A stretch of DNA of 46,603 bases. Source: Enhydrobacter aerosaccus (GTDB taxonomy: Bacteria > Pseudomonadota > Alphaproteobacteria > Reyranellales > Reyranellaceae). A model generated the notes under the pieces. That model was not told the origin of the DNA. It saw nothing but the letters and a program-made list of their open reading frames with translations, and did no database searches. The DNA is taken from NCBI GenBank assembly GCA_903832005.1, contig CAIKZO010000103.1, forward strand, positions 1 through 46,603. Reading direction: 5' to 3'. Made by a program: the position numbers and the translations under genes. This document shows, in pieces, positions 25,368 through 34,079 of the stretch (positions are counted from its first letter, which is position 1; the number at the start of each line of letters is the position of its first letter).

Positions 25368-26104
25368 TTTTTGGCGGCTTCCGCCGCGGCTTCGGCGCCG
25401 AAATCACCGCCGGCAGAACCGCCGAGCGGGAGCGCCTCCTGTTCGCGCGACAGGCGCGGATAGTAATGCCGGAATGCGTCGCGGATCTCGTCGAAGGGAA
25501 TGTCGGCGAAGGTGCCGCGATAGGCGAGATATTCCATGTGACGGCGGCCGCTCAGGTCGAACGGGTGGTAGATCGAATCGCCCACCGCGTCCCAGTCGAG
25601 CGGCTTCAGGCCGAAGCGCTCGGTCAGCTCCTTGTTGAAGGCCGGCGTCGCCTTCACCCAATGCCCGTCGAGCCAGACGTCGGTGTAGCCGTGGTAATAG
25701 AAGGTGTCGTTGCCCATCAACTCCGCCAGGCGTTTGGTCGTCATGTGATTGCGCACGTCGGCGTATCCGACGCGGGCCGGGATGCCGGCGGCGCGGCAAA
25801 CCGCGGCCATCAGCCCCGCCTTGTTGACGCAATATCCATGCCCCGTCGCCAAGGTAGTGCTCGCGCGATAGGCCTCGCGCTTCATCGGCGTGTTGTAGGG
25901 ATCGTACCGGAGGTCGTCGCGCACGGCGTAATACAGGCGCAAGGCCTTCTCGCGCGGCGAACCTTCGCCCGCGACCCGGCTTGCATAGTCGACGATTTTG
26001 GGGTGGTCTGAATCGATCAGCGCGGCCGGCCGCAGATAGGCCTCGAAAGCGGCGCCGTCGCGTACGATGTCGTCGCTCGGCGTCCTGAGAGTGTCGTAAT
26101 CCAT
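25364..26104 (-). CDS. Transglutaminase-like cysteine protease/transferase
   Basis: The 246-residue protein holds a transglutaminase core domain (about residues 55-150): the nucleophile in GHGYCVNKAGL (Cys92), the histidine in YYHGYTDVWL (His138) and an aspartate just after. There is no signal peptide, so it acts in the cytoplasm, unlike many exported relatives. Bacterial proteins of this type are peptidases or ligases of unknown target. The last residues are an Ala/Lys tail. Its stop overlaps the MFS start. It is divergent from the DHA2 transporter gene, with a 36-base gap. Confidence 0.77.
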   Translation of the reverse strand: MDYDTLRTPSDDIVRDGAAFEAYLRPAALIDSDHPKIVDYASRVAGEGSPREKALRLYYAVRDDLRYDPYNTPMKREAYRASTTLATGHGYCVNKAGLMAAVCRAAGIPARVGYADVRNHMTTKRLAELMGNDTFYYHGYTDVWLDGHWVKATPAFNKELTERFGLKPLDWDAVGDSIYHPFDLSGRRHMEYLAYRGTFADIPFDEIRDAFRHYYPRLSREQEALPLGGSAGGDFGAEAAAEAAKK

Positions 26105-26140
26105 GTCCGTCGTTGTTTACTGCAAGAGGCCGGAAAGTCC

Positions 26141-27613
26141 ATGAGCGATGCCACGCAAACCACCCCTGCAGGGCGGCGCAGTCTGACGCTCGCCGCCTGC
26201 ATGATGGCGACGTTCATGGCGGCGGTGGAGAACACCATCGTCTCGACGGCGATGCCGACCATCGTGGCCGACCTCGGCGATTTCCATCTCTTCAGTTGGG
26301 TCTTTGCCGTTTATCTCCTCTCGCAGGCCGTGAGCATTCCGATCTATGGCCGGCTCTCGGACCTCTACGGACGGCGTCGCGTCTTCTTCGGCGGCGCCAG
26401 CCTCTTCCTGCTCGGTTCGACCTTGTGCGGCTTTTCACACGGTATGGTGTCACTCATCGCCTTCCGTGCCCTGCAAGGCATGGGTGCAGGTGCCGTGCAG
26501 CCGGTCGCCTACGCGATCGTGGGCGACATCTACACGCCGGAAGAGCGCGCCAAGGTGCAGGGCCTGCTCTCCGGCATGTTCGGGATCGCCGCCATCGTCG
26601 GCCCGACGCTCGGCGCCTTTCTGGTGGCGCATGTGAGCTGGGCCGCGATCTTCTGGATCAACCTGCCGATCGGCGCGATCGCCATGGTGATGCTCGCCGC
26701 CTTCTTCCGCGAGACGCTCCATCCCAAACCGCCGCGCATCGACTATCTCGCCTCGCTGCTGCTGACGATCGGCGCCGGCGGGCTGATGCTGGCCATGATC
26801 CAGGGCCGCAGCCTCGAGCGCTGGCAGCTGATCGCCTGCATCGTGGTGGGCATCGCCGCCCTCGCCGCCCTGATCCGCCACGAGCGCGACGCGGAAGCAC
26901 CGATGCTGCCGCTGCGCCTGTGGAGCAACCGCCTCATCAAGCTCTGCAACTTCGGCAGCTTCGGCATCGGCGCCACGATGATGGGCGTCGCCGTGTTCCT
27001 GCCGACCTATGTGCAGGGCGTGATGGGCTGCAGCACCATCGTCACCGGCGTCGCCTTCGGCGCCATGGCGATCGCCTGGGCCATCGCCAGCGCCGTGTCG
27101 GGCCGGCTGATGATCCGCACGAGCTACCGGATGTCCGCCATGTTCGGCGGCGCCATGCTGGTCGCGGGCAGCGCGCTGCTGGCCTTGATGACGCCGGACA
27201 GCGGCCCCGTCTGGGCGGGTTTCGGCGCCGCCCTGGTCGGCGTCGGCATGGGTTTCTGCAATACGACCTATCTCGTCTCCGTGCAGGCCGCCGCGCAACT
27301 ACGCGAACGCGGCGCCGCGACCGCGTCGAACATGTTCATGCGCGTGGTCGGCCAGGCGACGGGCGCGGCGCTGTTTGGCGCCATGGTGAACGCGGGTCTG
27401 GTGCACTACGCGCCCGGCGCCAACGAAGTGGCCGAGCATCTGATGGAGCCCGCGTTGCGCAGGACGCTGTCGCCGGCGGAGATCGACAGTTTCACCGCGG
27501 CGGTCGCGGCCTCGCTCCACAATGTCTACGTCGTAGGCGCGGTGCTGGGCTTCGCCGTGTTCCTGCTGGGCACGCGCTGGCCCGCCCGCCTGCGGCCCGG
27601 CAGCAAGATCTAG
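26141..27613 (+). CDS. MFS transporter, DHA2 (EmrB/QacA) family
   Basis: The 490-residue protein has about 14 membrane segments and the DHA2 signatures: AVENTIVSTAMPTIVADLG in helix 1 with an acidic residue in place of the usual LDxTIVNVALP Asp, the loop GRLSDLYGRRR, and helix 5 GPTLGAFL. It would export drugs or other amphipathic compounds. It is transcribed alone, divergent from the transglutaminase gene and convergent with the thioesterase pair (ten bases between stop codons). Confidence 0.84.
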   Translation: MSDATQTTPAGRRSLTLAACMMATFMAAVENTIVSTAMPTIVADLGDFHLFSWVFAVYLLSQAVSIPIYGRLSDLYGRRRVFFGGASLFLLGSTLCGFSHGMVSLIAFRALQGMGAGAVQPVAYAIVGDIYTPEERAKVQGLLSGMFGIAAIVGPTLGAFLVAHVSWAAIFWINLPIGAIAMVMLAAFFRETLHPKPPRIDYLASLLLTIGAGGLMLAMIQGRSLERWQLIACIVVGIAALAALIRHERDAEAPMLPLRLWSNRLIKLCNFGSFGIGATMMGVAVFLPTYVQGVMGCSTIVTGVAFGAMAIAWAIASAVSGRLMIRTSYRMSAMFGGAMLVAGSALLALMTPDSGPVWAGFGAALVGVGMGFCNTTYLVSVQAAAQLRERGAATASNMFMRVVGQATGAALFGAMVNAGLVHYAPGANEVAEHLMEPALRRTLSPAEIDSFTAAVAASLHNVYVVGAVLGFAVFLLGTRWPARLRPGSKI

Positions 27614-27622
27614 GGCGCCGCC

Positions 27623-28081
27623 TTAAAGCGCTGAAGGCTCGTCCTCGGATTGCACAAGGAAGTGCGCCGAGGCCGACGCCACAGGGCGCGAACGGTCGTC
27701 CTGCCAGGCTTCGGCGAAGACGTTGACCATGCGGCGGCCCTGCTTCGTCACCTTGGCCGCGGCGATCACGTCGCGCGGCCGGGCCGAGCGCAGGTAATCG
27801 ACGGTGATGTTGACGATCTTCGGCACGGTCGGCGTGTCGGTCTCCCACAGGAGATGGAAGATCGCGGTCATCTCGAGCATCGCGCCCAGAGTGCCGCCGT
27901 GGATCGCCGGCAGGAACGTGTTGCCGATCAGCTCCTCGTGGTAGCGCATGCGGGTCAGCAGTTCGCCCGTGCCGTTCTCCGGCGCGATCTGCATCCAGCG
28001 CGCATAGGGAATGGCCTCGGCCAGCAGGCCGACGTTGCCCTGCTTGCGCGCTTCGGCCAGGCGCTGGATCAGCTTGCTCAC
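27623..28081 (-). CDS. PaaI-family hotdog thioesterase (second of a pair)
   Basis: The 152-residue protein is a single hotdog domain with the PaaI-type active loop AIHGGTLGAMLEMTA (residues 59-73), where HGG holds the substrate thioester and Glu70 is the candidate catalytic acid. It starts with GTG at 28081, overlapping the stop of the upstream thioesterase gene by four bases (GTGA). A longer open frame continues upstream but only through that gene. The pair shares the fold but little obvious sequence, so they may form a heteromer; this is inference. Confidence 0.8.
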   Translation of the reverse strand: MSKLIQRLAEARKQGNVGLLAEAIPYARWMQIAPENGTGELLTRMRYHEELIGNTFLPAIHGGTLGAMLEMTAIFHLLWETDTPTVPKIVNITVDYLRSARPRDVIAAAKVTKQGRRMVNVFAEAWQDDRSRPVASASAHFLVQSEDEPSAL

Positions 28082-28566
28082 TTCAGGAACTCCTTGGCCA
28101 TCACCGGCCGCGTGACCTTGCCCTTGGTGCCCAGCATGAAGGTGCCGGCGGCGGCCGCGATCGGGTTCTTGGGGTCGCCCTGGTGGGCGAAGGCGCGGGT
28201 GAAGGCGACCGACCGCGTCATGCGATAGCACTCGGCCTCGGCGATCACCGGCTTGCCGGGCTCGGCGGGCTTGGCGTAGTCGATGCGCAGGTCGAGGGTG
28301 GCGAAAGGCTCGGGCTTGGTCAGCATCGTGGCCACTGCCATGCCACAACAACCGTCGAGCATCGCCGTAATCGGCCCGCCCGCCAGCACACCGGTCTCGG
28401 GATTGCCGACCAGCTCCTCGCGCCAGTCGAGCTGCATCGAGGCCAGCCCTTTGGCCACGGCCACGACCTTTATTCCCAGCGCCTTGTTGTGCGGGATGGC
28501 GTCGGAGAACAGCTTCTGGAAAAGCGCCAGACGTTCGTCAGGGGAAGCAAGCGGCGGTTTGGCCAT
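28078..28566 (-). CDS. PaaI-family hotdog thioesterase (first of a pair)
   Basis: The 162-residue protein is a hotdog-fold thioesterase: the segment GVLAGGPITAMLDGCCGMA (residues 59-77) is the PaaI-like active loop, with Asp71 as candidate acid in the helix, and ATLDLRIDYAKPAEPGKPV is the conserved strand pair. It should hydrolyse an acyl-CoA. It is divergent from the liv operon, whose promoter lies within 25 bases of its start codon, suggesting a functional relation to the CoA ligase there. Confidence 0.83.
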   Translation of the reverse strand: MAKPPLASPDERLALFQKLFSDAIPHNKALGIKVVAVAKGLASMQLDWREELVGNPETGVLAGGPITAMLDGCCGMAVATMLTKPEPFATLDLRIDYAKPAEPGKPVIAEAECYRMTRSVAFTRAFAHQGDPKNPIAAAAGTFMLGTKGKVTRPVMAKEFLK

Positions 28567-28584
28567 GGGGCGGCGGTATCCTCG

Positions 28585-28612
28585 TTGACAGCTTCGGATA
28601 GCCCTTCATAGT
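28585..28612 (+). promoter_or_regulatory. Predicted promoter of the liv-acyl-CoA synthetase operon
   Basis: A perfect TTGACA at 28585-28590 is followed after 16 bases by CATAGT (28607-28612), 37 bases ahead of the livH-like ATG. The gap between the divergent thioesterase and permease genes is 83 bases, so this is the only room for the operon promoter. The -10 match is moderate. Confidence 0.5.
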
Positions 28613-28649
28613 CCGTTCGTCACGGCGACGTTAGATCGCTGGGCAAGGG

Positions 28650-29555
28650 ATGGAAACCAGACGGGGGCGCGTGAGCGATTTCCTGCAACTGACGCTGAAC
28701 GGCGTTGCGGTCGGCTGTATCTACGGCCTGGTCGCGCTCGGCTTCGTGCTTATTTACAAGGCAACGGAGCTGGTGAACTTCGCCCAGGGCGACCTGCTGA
28801 TGCTGGGCGCCTTCGTCTGCTACATGGCAGTCGTGTGGTGGGGCCTGGATTATTGGCTGGCCTTCGTCCTCGCCGTGGTCACGATCGCGGCCTTCGGTGC
28901 CCTGCTCGACCGCTTCGTGCTGCGCTACGTCATCGGCCAGCCGCAGTTTGCCGTGGTCATGCTGACCATCGGCCTCGGTTCGATGTTCCGCACCTTCGCC
29001 TCGGTCACCTGGGGCTCCGAGATCTACACGCTGCCCACGCCCTTCGGCGGCGTCTGGCACATCGGCAGCATCACGCTCAGCCACCAGTATCTCTCGATCA
29101 TCCTCGGCACCCTGGCGCTGTGCGGCGCGCTCTATGCCTTCTTCAACTGGACGCGCATCGGCATCGCCATGCAGGCCACGTCGCAGAACCAGCTCGCCGC
29201 CTATTACATGGGCATCCCGGTGAAGATGATCTTCTCGCTGATCTGGGCGATCTCGGCCGGTGTGGCGACCTCGGCCGGCGTGCTGCTGGCGCCAGTGACC
29301 CTGATCGACACCAACATGGGCCTTGCCGTCACGATCAAGGCCTTTGCGGCGGCCGTACTGGGCGGCTTCGGTTCGATCCCGGGCGCGCTGGTGGGTGGCG
29401 TGGTGATCGGTCTCGTCGAACTCTACGCCGGCGGCTACGCCAAGCCGCTCGGCATCGAGGACTGGAAGGACACGGCTCCCTACGTCGCGCTGCTGCTCAT
29501 GCTGATCGTCCGCCCGCAGGGACTGTTCGGCTCGCTCGGCCGCAAGAAAGTGTAG
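28650..29555 (+). CDS. livH: Branched-chain amino acid-type ABC permease, LivH
   Basis: The 301-residue membrane protein has about eight hydrophobic segments and the LivH hallmarks: LNGVAVGCIYGLVALGFVLIYKAT at the start, FAQGDLLMLGAF, and the cytoplasmic coupling loop followed by ATSQNQLAAYYMGI and AAAVLGGFGSIPGALVGG. It is half of the membrane channel, pairing with the LivM protein. The first gene of the operon. The start is uncertain: ATG 28650, or GTG 28671 seven codons later. Confidence 0.88.
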   Translation: METRRGRVSDFLQLTLNGVAVGCIYGLVALGFVLIYKATELVNFAQGDLLMLGAFVCYMAVVWWGLDYWLAFVLAVVTIAAFGALLDRFVLRYVIGQPQFAVVMLTIGLGSMFRTFASVTWGSEIYTLPTPFGGVWHIGSITLSHQYLSIILGTLALCGALYAFFNWTRIGIAMQATSQNQLAAYYMGIPVKMIFSLIWAISAGVATSAGVLLAPVTLIDTNMGLAVTIKAFAAAVLGGFGSIPGALVGGVVIGLVELYAGGYAKPLGIEDWKDTAPYVALLLMLIVRPQGLFGSLGRKKV

Positions 29556-29564
29556 GCGCGGCCC

Positions 29565-30707
29565 ATGCGTTTCATCTTCAAGACCTCCTACAACCAGGAC
29601 ATCCAGCTCTTCCGCGACAAGGTCGACCTCGGCTGGTACGTGGCGCTGGTGGTCGCCGTGCTCGCGGTGCCGTTTTTGCTCTCGGACTACTCCGTCGGTG
29701 AGACCTCGTGGGTCTTCATCTACGGCATTTGCGGCGTCTCGCTGATGACCCTGGTCGGCTACACCGGGCTGGTGTCGCTGGGCCATGCCGCCTTCCTCGG
29801 CATCGGCGCCTATGCACACGCCTATTTCCTCGAACACGGCATGCCGTGGGTGCCGTCGGTGGTGCTGGCCGTGCTGATCACGACGGTCTGCGGCTTCGTG
29901 GTCGGCCTGCCGGCACTGCGCATGACCGGCCTCTACCTCTCGATCGCCACGCTGGCCTTCGCCGTGATCATCCAGGAAGTGTTCAGCCACTGGGAGTCGG
30001 TGACGCACGGCTTCGCCGGCATGCCGGTCGGGCCGCCCACCATCTTCGGCTTCTCCTTCGCCGGGTCGCGCGAGTTCTATTACCTCTGTCTCTTCTTCCT
30101 CGTGCTGGCGCTGTGGGTGACGCGCAACCTGCTGCGCGCGCCCACCGGCCGCGCCTGGATCGCGATCCGTGACAGCGAGATCGCCGCGCAGTCGATGGGC
30201 GTCAACCTGGCGATCTACAAATCGATGGCCTTCGCCTACTCGGCCGGGCTGATGGGCCTGGCGGGCGCGCTGTTCGCGCACAAGATCGCCTATCTCGCGC
30301 CCGACATCTTCACCATCCTGCTGTCGATCCAGTTCCTGCTGCTGGTCATCGTGGGCGGGCTGGGCTCGCTGCACGGCGCGGTGTTCGGCGCAATCTTCGT
30401 GGCGCTGCTGCCGCCGTTGATCGCCATCCTGCGCGACGGCCTGCCCGCCTCATTCGCCGATCTCTCCACGTCGACCGGCATCGGCCTGTTCCACATCGTT
30501 GGCGATGCGATCGGCAACTTCCTGAAGAAGCCCGGCGTCGAGGCCGGCATCTTCGGCCTGATCCTGGTGCTGGTGATCCTGCTCGAGCCGCTCGGCATGT
30601 ACGGTCGCTGGGTGAAGATCCGCGTCTTCTTCTCGACCTTCCCGCTCTACAAGGCCGACTCTTTCAAGCGCCAGAAGAGCTACATGAAGACGGAGCGGCT
30701 GCGATGA
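29565..30707 (+). CDS. livM: Branched-chain amino acid-type ABC permease, LivM
   Basis: The 380-residue membrane protein carries the LivM features: LVGYTGLVSLGHAAFLGIGAYA (about residues 62-83), ALRMTGLYLSIATLAFAVIIQE, and RDSEIAAQSMGVNLAIYKSMAFAYSAGLMGLAGAL with the coupling helix. It is longer than E. coli LivM at its hydrophilic N terminus and C terminus. It partners the preceding LivH; nine bases separate them, and its stop overlaps the LivG start. Confidence 0.88.
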   Translation: MRFIFKTSYNQDIQLFRDKVDLGWYVALVVAVLAVPFLLSDYSVGETSWVFIYGICGVSLMTLVGYTGLVSLGHAAFLGIGAYAHAYFLEHGMPWVPSVVLAVLITTVCGFVVGLPALRMTGLYLSIATLAFAVIIQEVFSHWESVTHGFAGMPVGPPTIFGFSFAGSREFYYLCLFFLVLALWVTRNLLRAPTGRAWIAIRDSEIAAQSMGVNLAIYKSMAFAYSAGLMGLAGALFAHKIAYLAPDIFTILLSIQFLLLVIVGGLGSLHGAVFGAIFVALLPPLIAILRDGLPASFADLSTSTGIGLFHIVGDAIGNFLKKPGVEAGIFGLILVLVILLEPLGMYGRWVKIRVFFSTFPLYKADSFKRQKSYMKTERLR

Positions 30708-31462
30708 GCCTCTTCGCCGCCGAGGAAATCGCCATCAACTTCGGCGGCATCAAGGCCGTCGACGGCGTGTCGTTCGCCATCGAGAAGGGCGAGGTCTTCA
30801 CCATCATCGGGCCGAACGGCGCGGGCAAGACCACGATCTTCAACCTGATGAGCCGCATCTACGATCCGACCTCCGGCCGGCTGAAGTTCGAGGGCCAGGA
30901 CATCACGCGCGTGGCGCCGCACCGGATCGCGAAGCTCGGGATCGCGCGCACCTTCCAGAACATCGAACTGTTCGAGCATGCGAGCCTGCTGCAGAACCTC
31001 CTGCTGGCGCGGCACGCGCACAAGAAGTCGAACTTCTTCTCCGAGCTGCTGTTCCTGCCGTCGGTGCGCCGCATGGAGATCGAGCATCGCGAGGCCGTCG
31101 AGCAGGTCATCGACTTCCTCGACCTGCAGCAATACCGCGACACGCTGATCGTCAACCTGCCCTACGGCGTACGTAAGGTGACCGAGCTTGCACGCGCGCT
31201 CTGCACCAAGCCCAAGCTCCTTCTGCTCGACGAGCCTTCTTCCGGCCTAAACGTCGAGGAGACCGAGGACATGGCCTTCTGGATCCAGGACATCAAGAAC
31301 CTGCTCGGCATCACCGTGCTGATGGTCGAGCACGACATGACCCTGGTGTCGTCGGTGTCCGACCGCGTACTGGCGATCAACTACGGCCGGCCGCTGGCCA
31401 TGGGCACGCCGCGCGAGGTGCAGAGCCATCCCGAAGTCATGCGCGCGTACCTGGGAGGCTGA
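30704..31462 (+). CDS. livG: Branched-chain amino acid-type ABC ATPase, LivG
   Basis: The 252-residue ATPase has Walker A GPNGAGKT (residues 36-43), the LivG-specific HRIAKLGIARTFQNIELFEHASLLQNLL block and a modified signature (NLPYGVRKVTELARAL, in place of LSGGQ) followed by Walker B KLLLLDEPSSGLN. The change of the signature to LPYGVRK is a known trait of many LivG proteins. It starts four bases inside the livM stop (ATGA, 30704-30707). Confidence 0.9.
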   Translation: MSLFAAEEIAINFGGIKAVDGVSFAIEKGEVFTIIGPNGAGKTTIFNLMSRIYDPTSGRLKFEGQDITRVAPHRIAKLGIARTFQNIELFEHASLLQNLLLARHAHKKSNFFSELLFLPSVRRMEIEHREAVEQVIDFLDLQQYRDTLIVNLPYGVRKVTELARALCTKPKLLLLDEPSSGLNVEETEDMAFWIQDIKNLLGITVLMVEHDMTLVSSVSDRVLAINYGRPLAMGTPREVQSHPEVMRAYLGG

Positions 31463-31466
31463 CGAA

Positions 31467-32240
31467 ATGGCCGAACCCATCCTGAAGGCCACCAACATCG
31501 AGACCTACTACGGTCCGATCATGGCGATCCGCGGCGTCTCGTTCGAGGTCGCTGCGGGCAGCATCGTCACCATCCTGGGCTCCAACGGAGCCGGCAAGAC
31601 CACCGTGCTCAAGACCGTGTGCGGCGTGATGGATCCGCAGAAAGGCACCGTCGCCTTCGAGGGCCGCGAGATCCAGCGCATGGACCCGGACAAGGTGATG
31701 CGCCTTGGCATCAGCCACGTGCCCGAGGGCCGCGAGGTCTTCCCGTTCCTGAGCGTGCGCGAGAACTTGCGCATGGGCGCCTATACGCGGCGCGACGCCG
31801 ACGAGGTCGCGCGCGACCTCGAGACCGTGTTCGGCTATTTCCCCGTGCTGCAGGCCCGCGCCGACCAGCGCGCCGGCTCTCTCTCGGGCGGCGAGCAGCA
31901 GATGCTGGCGATCAGCCGCGCGCTGATGGCCCGGCCCAAGGTGATGCTGCTCGACGAGCCCTCGCTCGGTCTCTCGCCCAAGCTGGTGAAGGACATCTTC
32001 GACATCATCGTGCGCATCAACCGCGAGCGCGGCGTCACCATCCTGCTGGTCGAGCAGAACGCCAACATGGCGCTGTCGGTCGGCGACTATGGCTATGTGC
32101 TCGAAGTCGGCCGCATCGTCATGGCCGATACCTGCGCCCGCCTCGTGGAGAAAGAGGACATCAAGGAGTTCTACCTCGGCATCAAGGACCAGGGCGCGCG
32201 CGGCCAGCGCCGCTGGAAAAAGAGGAAGACATGGCGGTAG
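31467..32240 (+). CDS. livF: Branched-chain amino acid-type ABC ATPase, LivF
   Basis: The 257-residue ATPase has Walker A GSNGAGKT (residues 38-45), signature LSGGEQQMLAISRALM and Walker B VMLLDEPSLGLSPKLV, the usual LivF sequence. It forms the second ATPase of the complex with LivG. The extra basic C-terminal tail (KKRKTWR) is encoded by the region that overlaps the start of the acyl-CoA synthetase gene by ten bases. Confidence 0.9.
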   Translation: MAEPILKATNIETYYGPIMAIRGVSFEVAAGSIVTILGSNGAGKTTVLKTVCGVMDPQKGTVAFEGREIQRMDPDKVMRLGISHVPEGREVFPFLSVRENLRMGAYTRRDADEVARDLETVFGYFPVLQARADQRAGSLSGGEQQMLAISRALMARPKVMLLDEPSLGLSPKLVKDIFDIIVRINRERGVTILLVEQNANMALSVGDYGYVLEVGRIVMADTCARLVEKEDIKEFYLGIKDQGARGQRRWKKRKTWR

Positions 32241-34060
32241 GTGGGGCGATGACCATCGAAGTGGAGGGATGCGACACCATCCCCAAGCTGTTCTGGCACC
32301 AGGTGAAGGCGCGCGGCGCCCGCACGGCGTTCCGCGAAAAGGACTTCGGCATTTGGCAGTCGACGAGCTGGACCGAATACGGCGAGCGTTCGCGTTTCGT
32401 CGGCATGGGCCTGCACAAACTCGGCCTCGTCCGCGGCGAGGTCGTGTCGGTTCTGGCTGAAACGGTGCCCGAATGGCTCTACGCCGACATGGGCACGATG
32501 GGCGCCGGCGGCGTCACCAACGGCATCTATCCGACCGATTCTGCCAAGCAGGTCGATTACATCCTGAGCGACAGCCGCTCGCACTTCCTGTTCGTCGAAG
32601 ACGACGAGCAGCTCGACAAGTTCCTCGAGGTGCGCGAGCGCTGCCCCGATGTGCGCAAGGTCTTCGTATTCGACATGGAAGGCCTGAGCGACTTCACCGA
32701 CCCGCAGGTGATGCCGTTCGACGCGTTGATCGAGCTCGGCCGCGCGCACGATGCCGCCCACCCCGGCCTGTGGGAGAAGCTGGTCGCCGCATCCAAGGCG
32801 GAAGACCTCGCGCTACTGGTCTACACCTCGGGCACGACCGGCCCGCCCAAGGGCTCGATGCTGGCGCACCGCAACGTGATCTTCCAGATCATGAACGCGG
32901 ATGCCTTCGTGCCCATGCTGCCCAACGCCGAGCAATTGGCCTTCCTGCCCCTCTGCCACATTGCCGAGCGCACCTTCACCACCTTCCTGCCGCTGCGCTC
33001 CGGCGCCATCGCCAACTTCGCCGAGAGCATCGAGACCGTGTCGGAGAACGTGCGCGAGGTGGCGCCGACGCTGTTCTTCGCCGTGCCACGCATCTGGGAG
33101 CGCTTCTATTCCGGCATCGCCATCCGCATGAAGGAGGCGACCTGGATCGGCCGCACGGCCTACCGCTGGGCGCTGGGCGTCGGCCTCAAGGTGGCCGAGG
33201 CCGAGATTGCGGGCCGTACACCCTCGCCGCTGCTCGCCCTCACCTATCGCATTGCCGACTTCCTGGTGCTCGACAACATCAAGCGCGCCATCGGGATGCA
33301 CCGCATCCGCTACGCCGGCACAGGTGCGGCGCCGATCGCGCCCGACCTGATCAAATGGTACCGCGCGCTCGGCGTCGACATGCGCGAGGTCTACGGCCAG
33401 ACCGAGAACTGCGGCATCGCCACCGGCATGCCCGACCGCATCAAGCTCGGCACCGTCGGCAAGGTGGCGCCGCGCACCGAAGTGAGGATCTCGGCCGACG
33501 GCGAGATCCTGCTGAAGGGCCCGCACGTCTTCATGGGCTACCTCAACCAGCCCGATAAGACGGCCGAGACCGTGCGCGATGGCTGGCTGCACACCGGCGA
33601 CGTGGGCTTCGTCGACAACGAGGGCTATCTCAAGATCACCGATCGCATGAAGGACATCATCATCACCGCGGGCGGCAAGAACATCACCCCCTCGGAAATC
33701 GAGAACCAGCTGAAGTTCTCGCCCTACATCTCCGACGCCGTGGTGATCGGCGACCGCCGCAAGTACCTCTCCTGCCTGGTGATGATCGACTACGACAACG
33801 TGGCCAAGTTCGCCCAGGACGAGAACGTGCCCTTCACCGACTTCACCTCGCTCTGCCGTGCGACGCAGATCAACGCGCTGATCAGCGCGGAGATCGAGAA
33901 GGTCAATCGCGAGGTCGCCCGGGTCGAGACCATCAAGCAGTTCCGCTTGATCGAGCAGCAGCTCACGGCCGAGGACGAGGAATTGACGCCGACCATGAAG
34001 CTCCGGCGCAAGTTCGTGAACGAAAAATACAAGACAATGATCGACAGCATGTACGCCTGA
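32231..34060 (+). CDS. Long-chain-type acyl-CoA synthetase (AMP-forming)
   Basis: The 609-residue adenylating enzyme activates a carboxylic acid to its CoA thioester. Motifs: P-loop YTSGTTGPPKG (residues 198-208), the aromatic-acid-binding/adenylate region YGQTENCG, the motif GWLHTGDVG, and the catalytic-lysine region TAGGKNITPSEIE near 480. The gene order inside a liv cassette is like transporters that import aromatic or alicyclic acids in Rhodopseudomonas and Bradyrhizobium relatives, so the imported compound is probably activated at once. It overlaps livF by ten bases; AGAGGAAG precedes ATG 32231, and ATG 32249 is an alternative. The frame is open further upstream through livF and is not coding there. 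Confidence 0.86.
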   Translation: MAVGGAMTIEVEGCDTIPKLFWHQVKARGARTAFREKDFGIWQSTSWTEYGERSRFVGMGLHKLGLVRGEVVSVLAETVPEWLYADMGTMGAGGVTNGIYPTDSAKQVDYILSDSRSHFLFVEDDEQLDKFLEVRERCPDVRKVFVFDMEGLSDFTDPQVMPFDALIELGRAHDAAHPGLWEKLVAASKAEDLALLVYTSGTTGPPKGSMLAHRNVIFQIMNADAFVPMLPNAEQLAFLPLCHIAERTFTTFLPLRSGAIANFAESIETVSENVREVAPTLFFAVPRIWERFYSGIAIRMKEATWIGRTAYRWALGVGLKVAEAEIAGRTPSPLLALTYRIADFLVLDNIKRAIGMHRIRYAGTGAAPIAPDLIKWYRALGVDMREVYGQTENCGIATGMPDRIKLGTVGKVAPRTEVRISADGEILLKGPHVFMGYLNQPDKTAETVRDGWLHTGDVGFVDNEGYLKITDRMKDIIITAGGKNITPSEIENQLKFSPYISDAVVIGDRRKYLSCLVMIDYDNVAKFAQDENVPFTDFTSLCRATQINALISAEIEKVNREVARVETIKQFRLIEQQLTAEDEELTPTMKLRRKFVNEKYKTMIDSMYA

Positions 34061-34079
34061 AGAAAAAACGGAGGAAACC

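Noticed and set aside
26113..27726. 537-codon plus-strand frame overlapping the DHA2 transporter
   Set aside because: It is out of frame with the transporter, which has the expected membrane pattern and motifs.
28620..30374. 584-codon minus-strand open frame across livH and livM
   Set aside because: It lies opposite two well-conserved membrane proteins and has the Asp/Arg/His-rich composition of antisense frames in GC-rich DNA.
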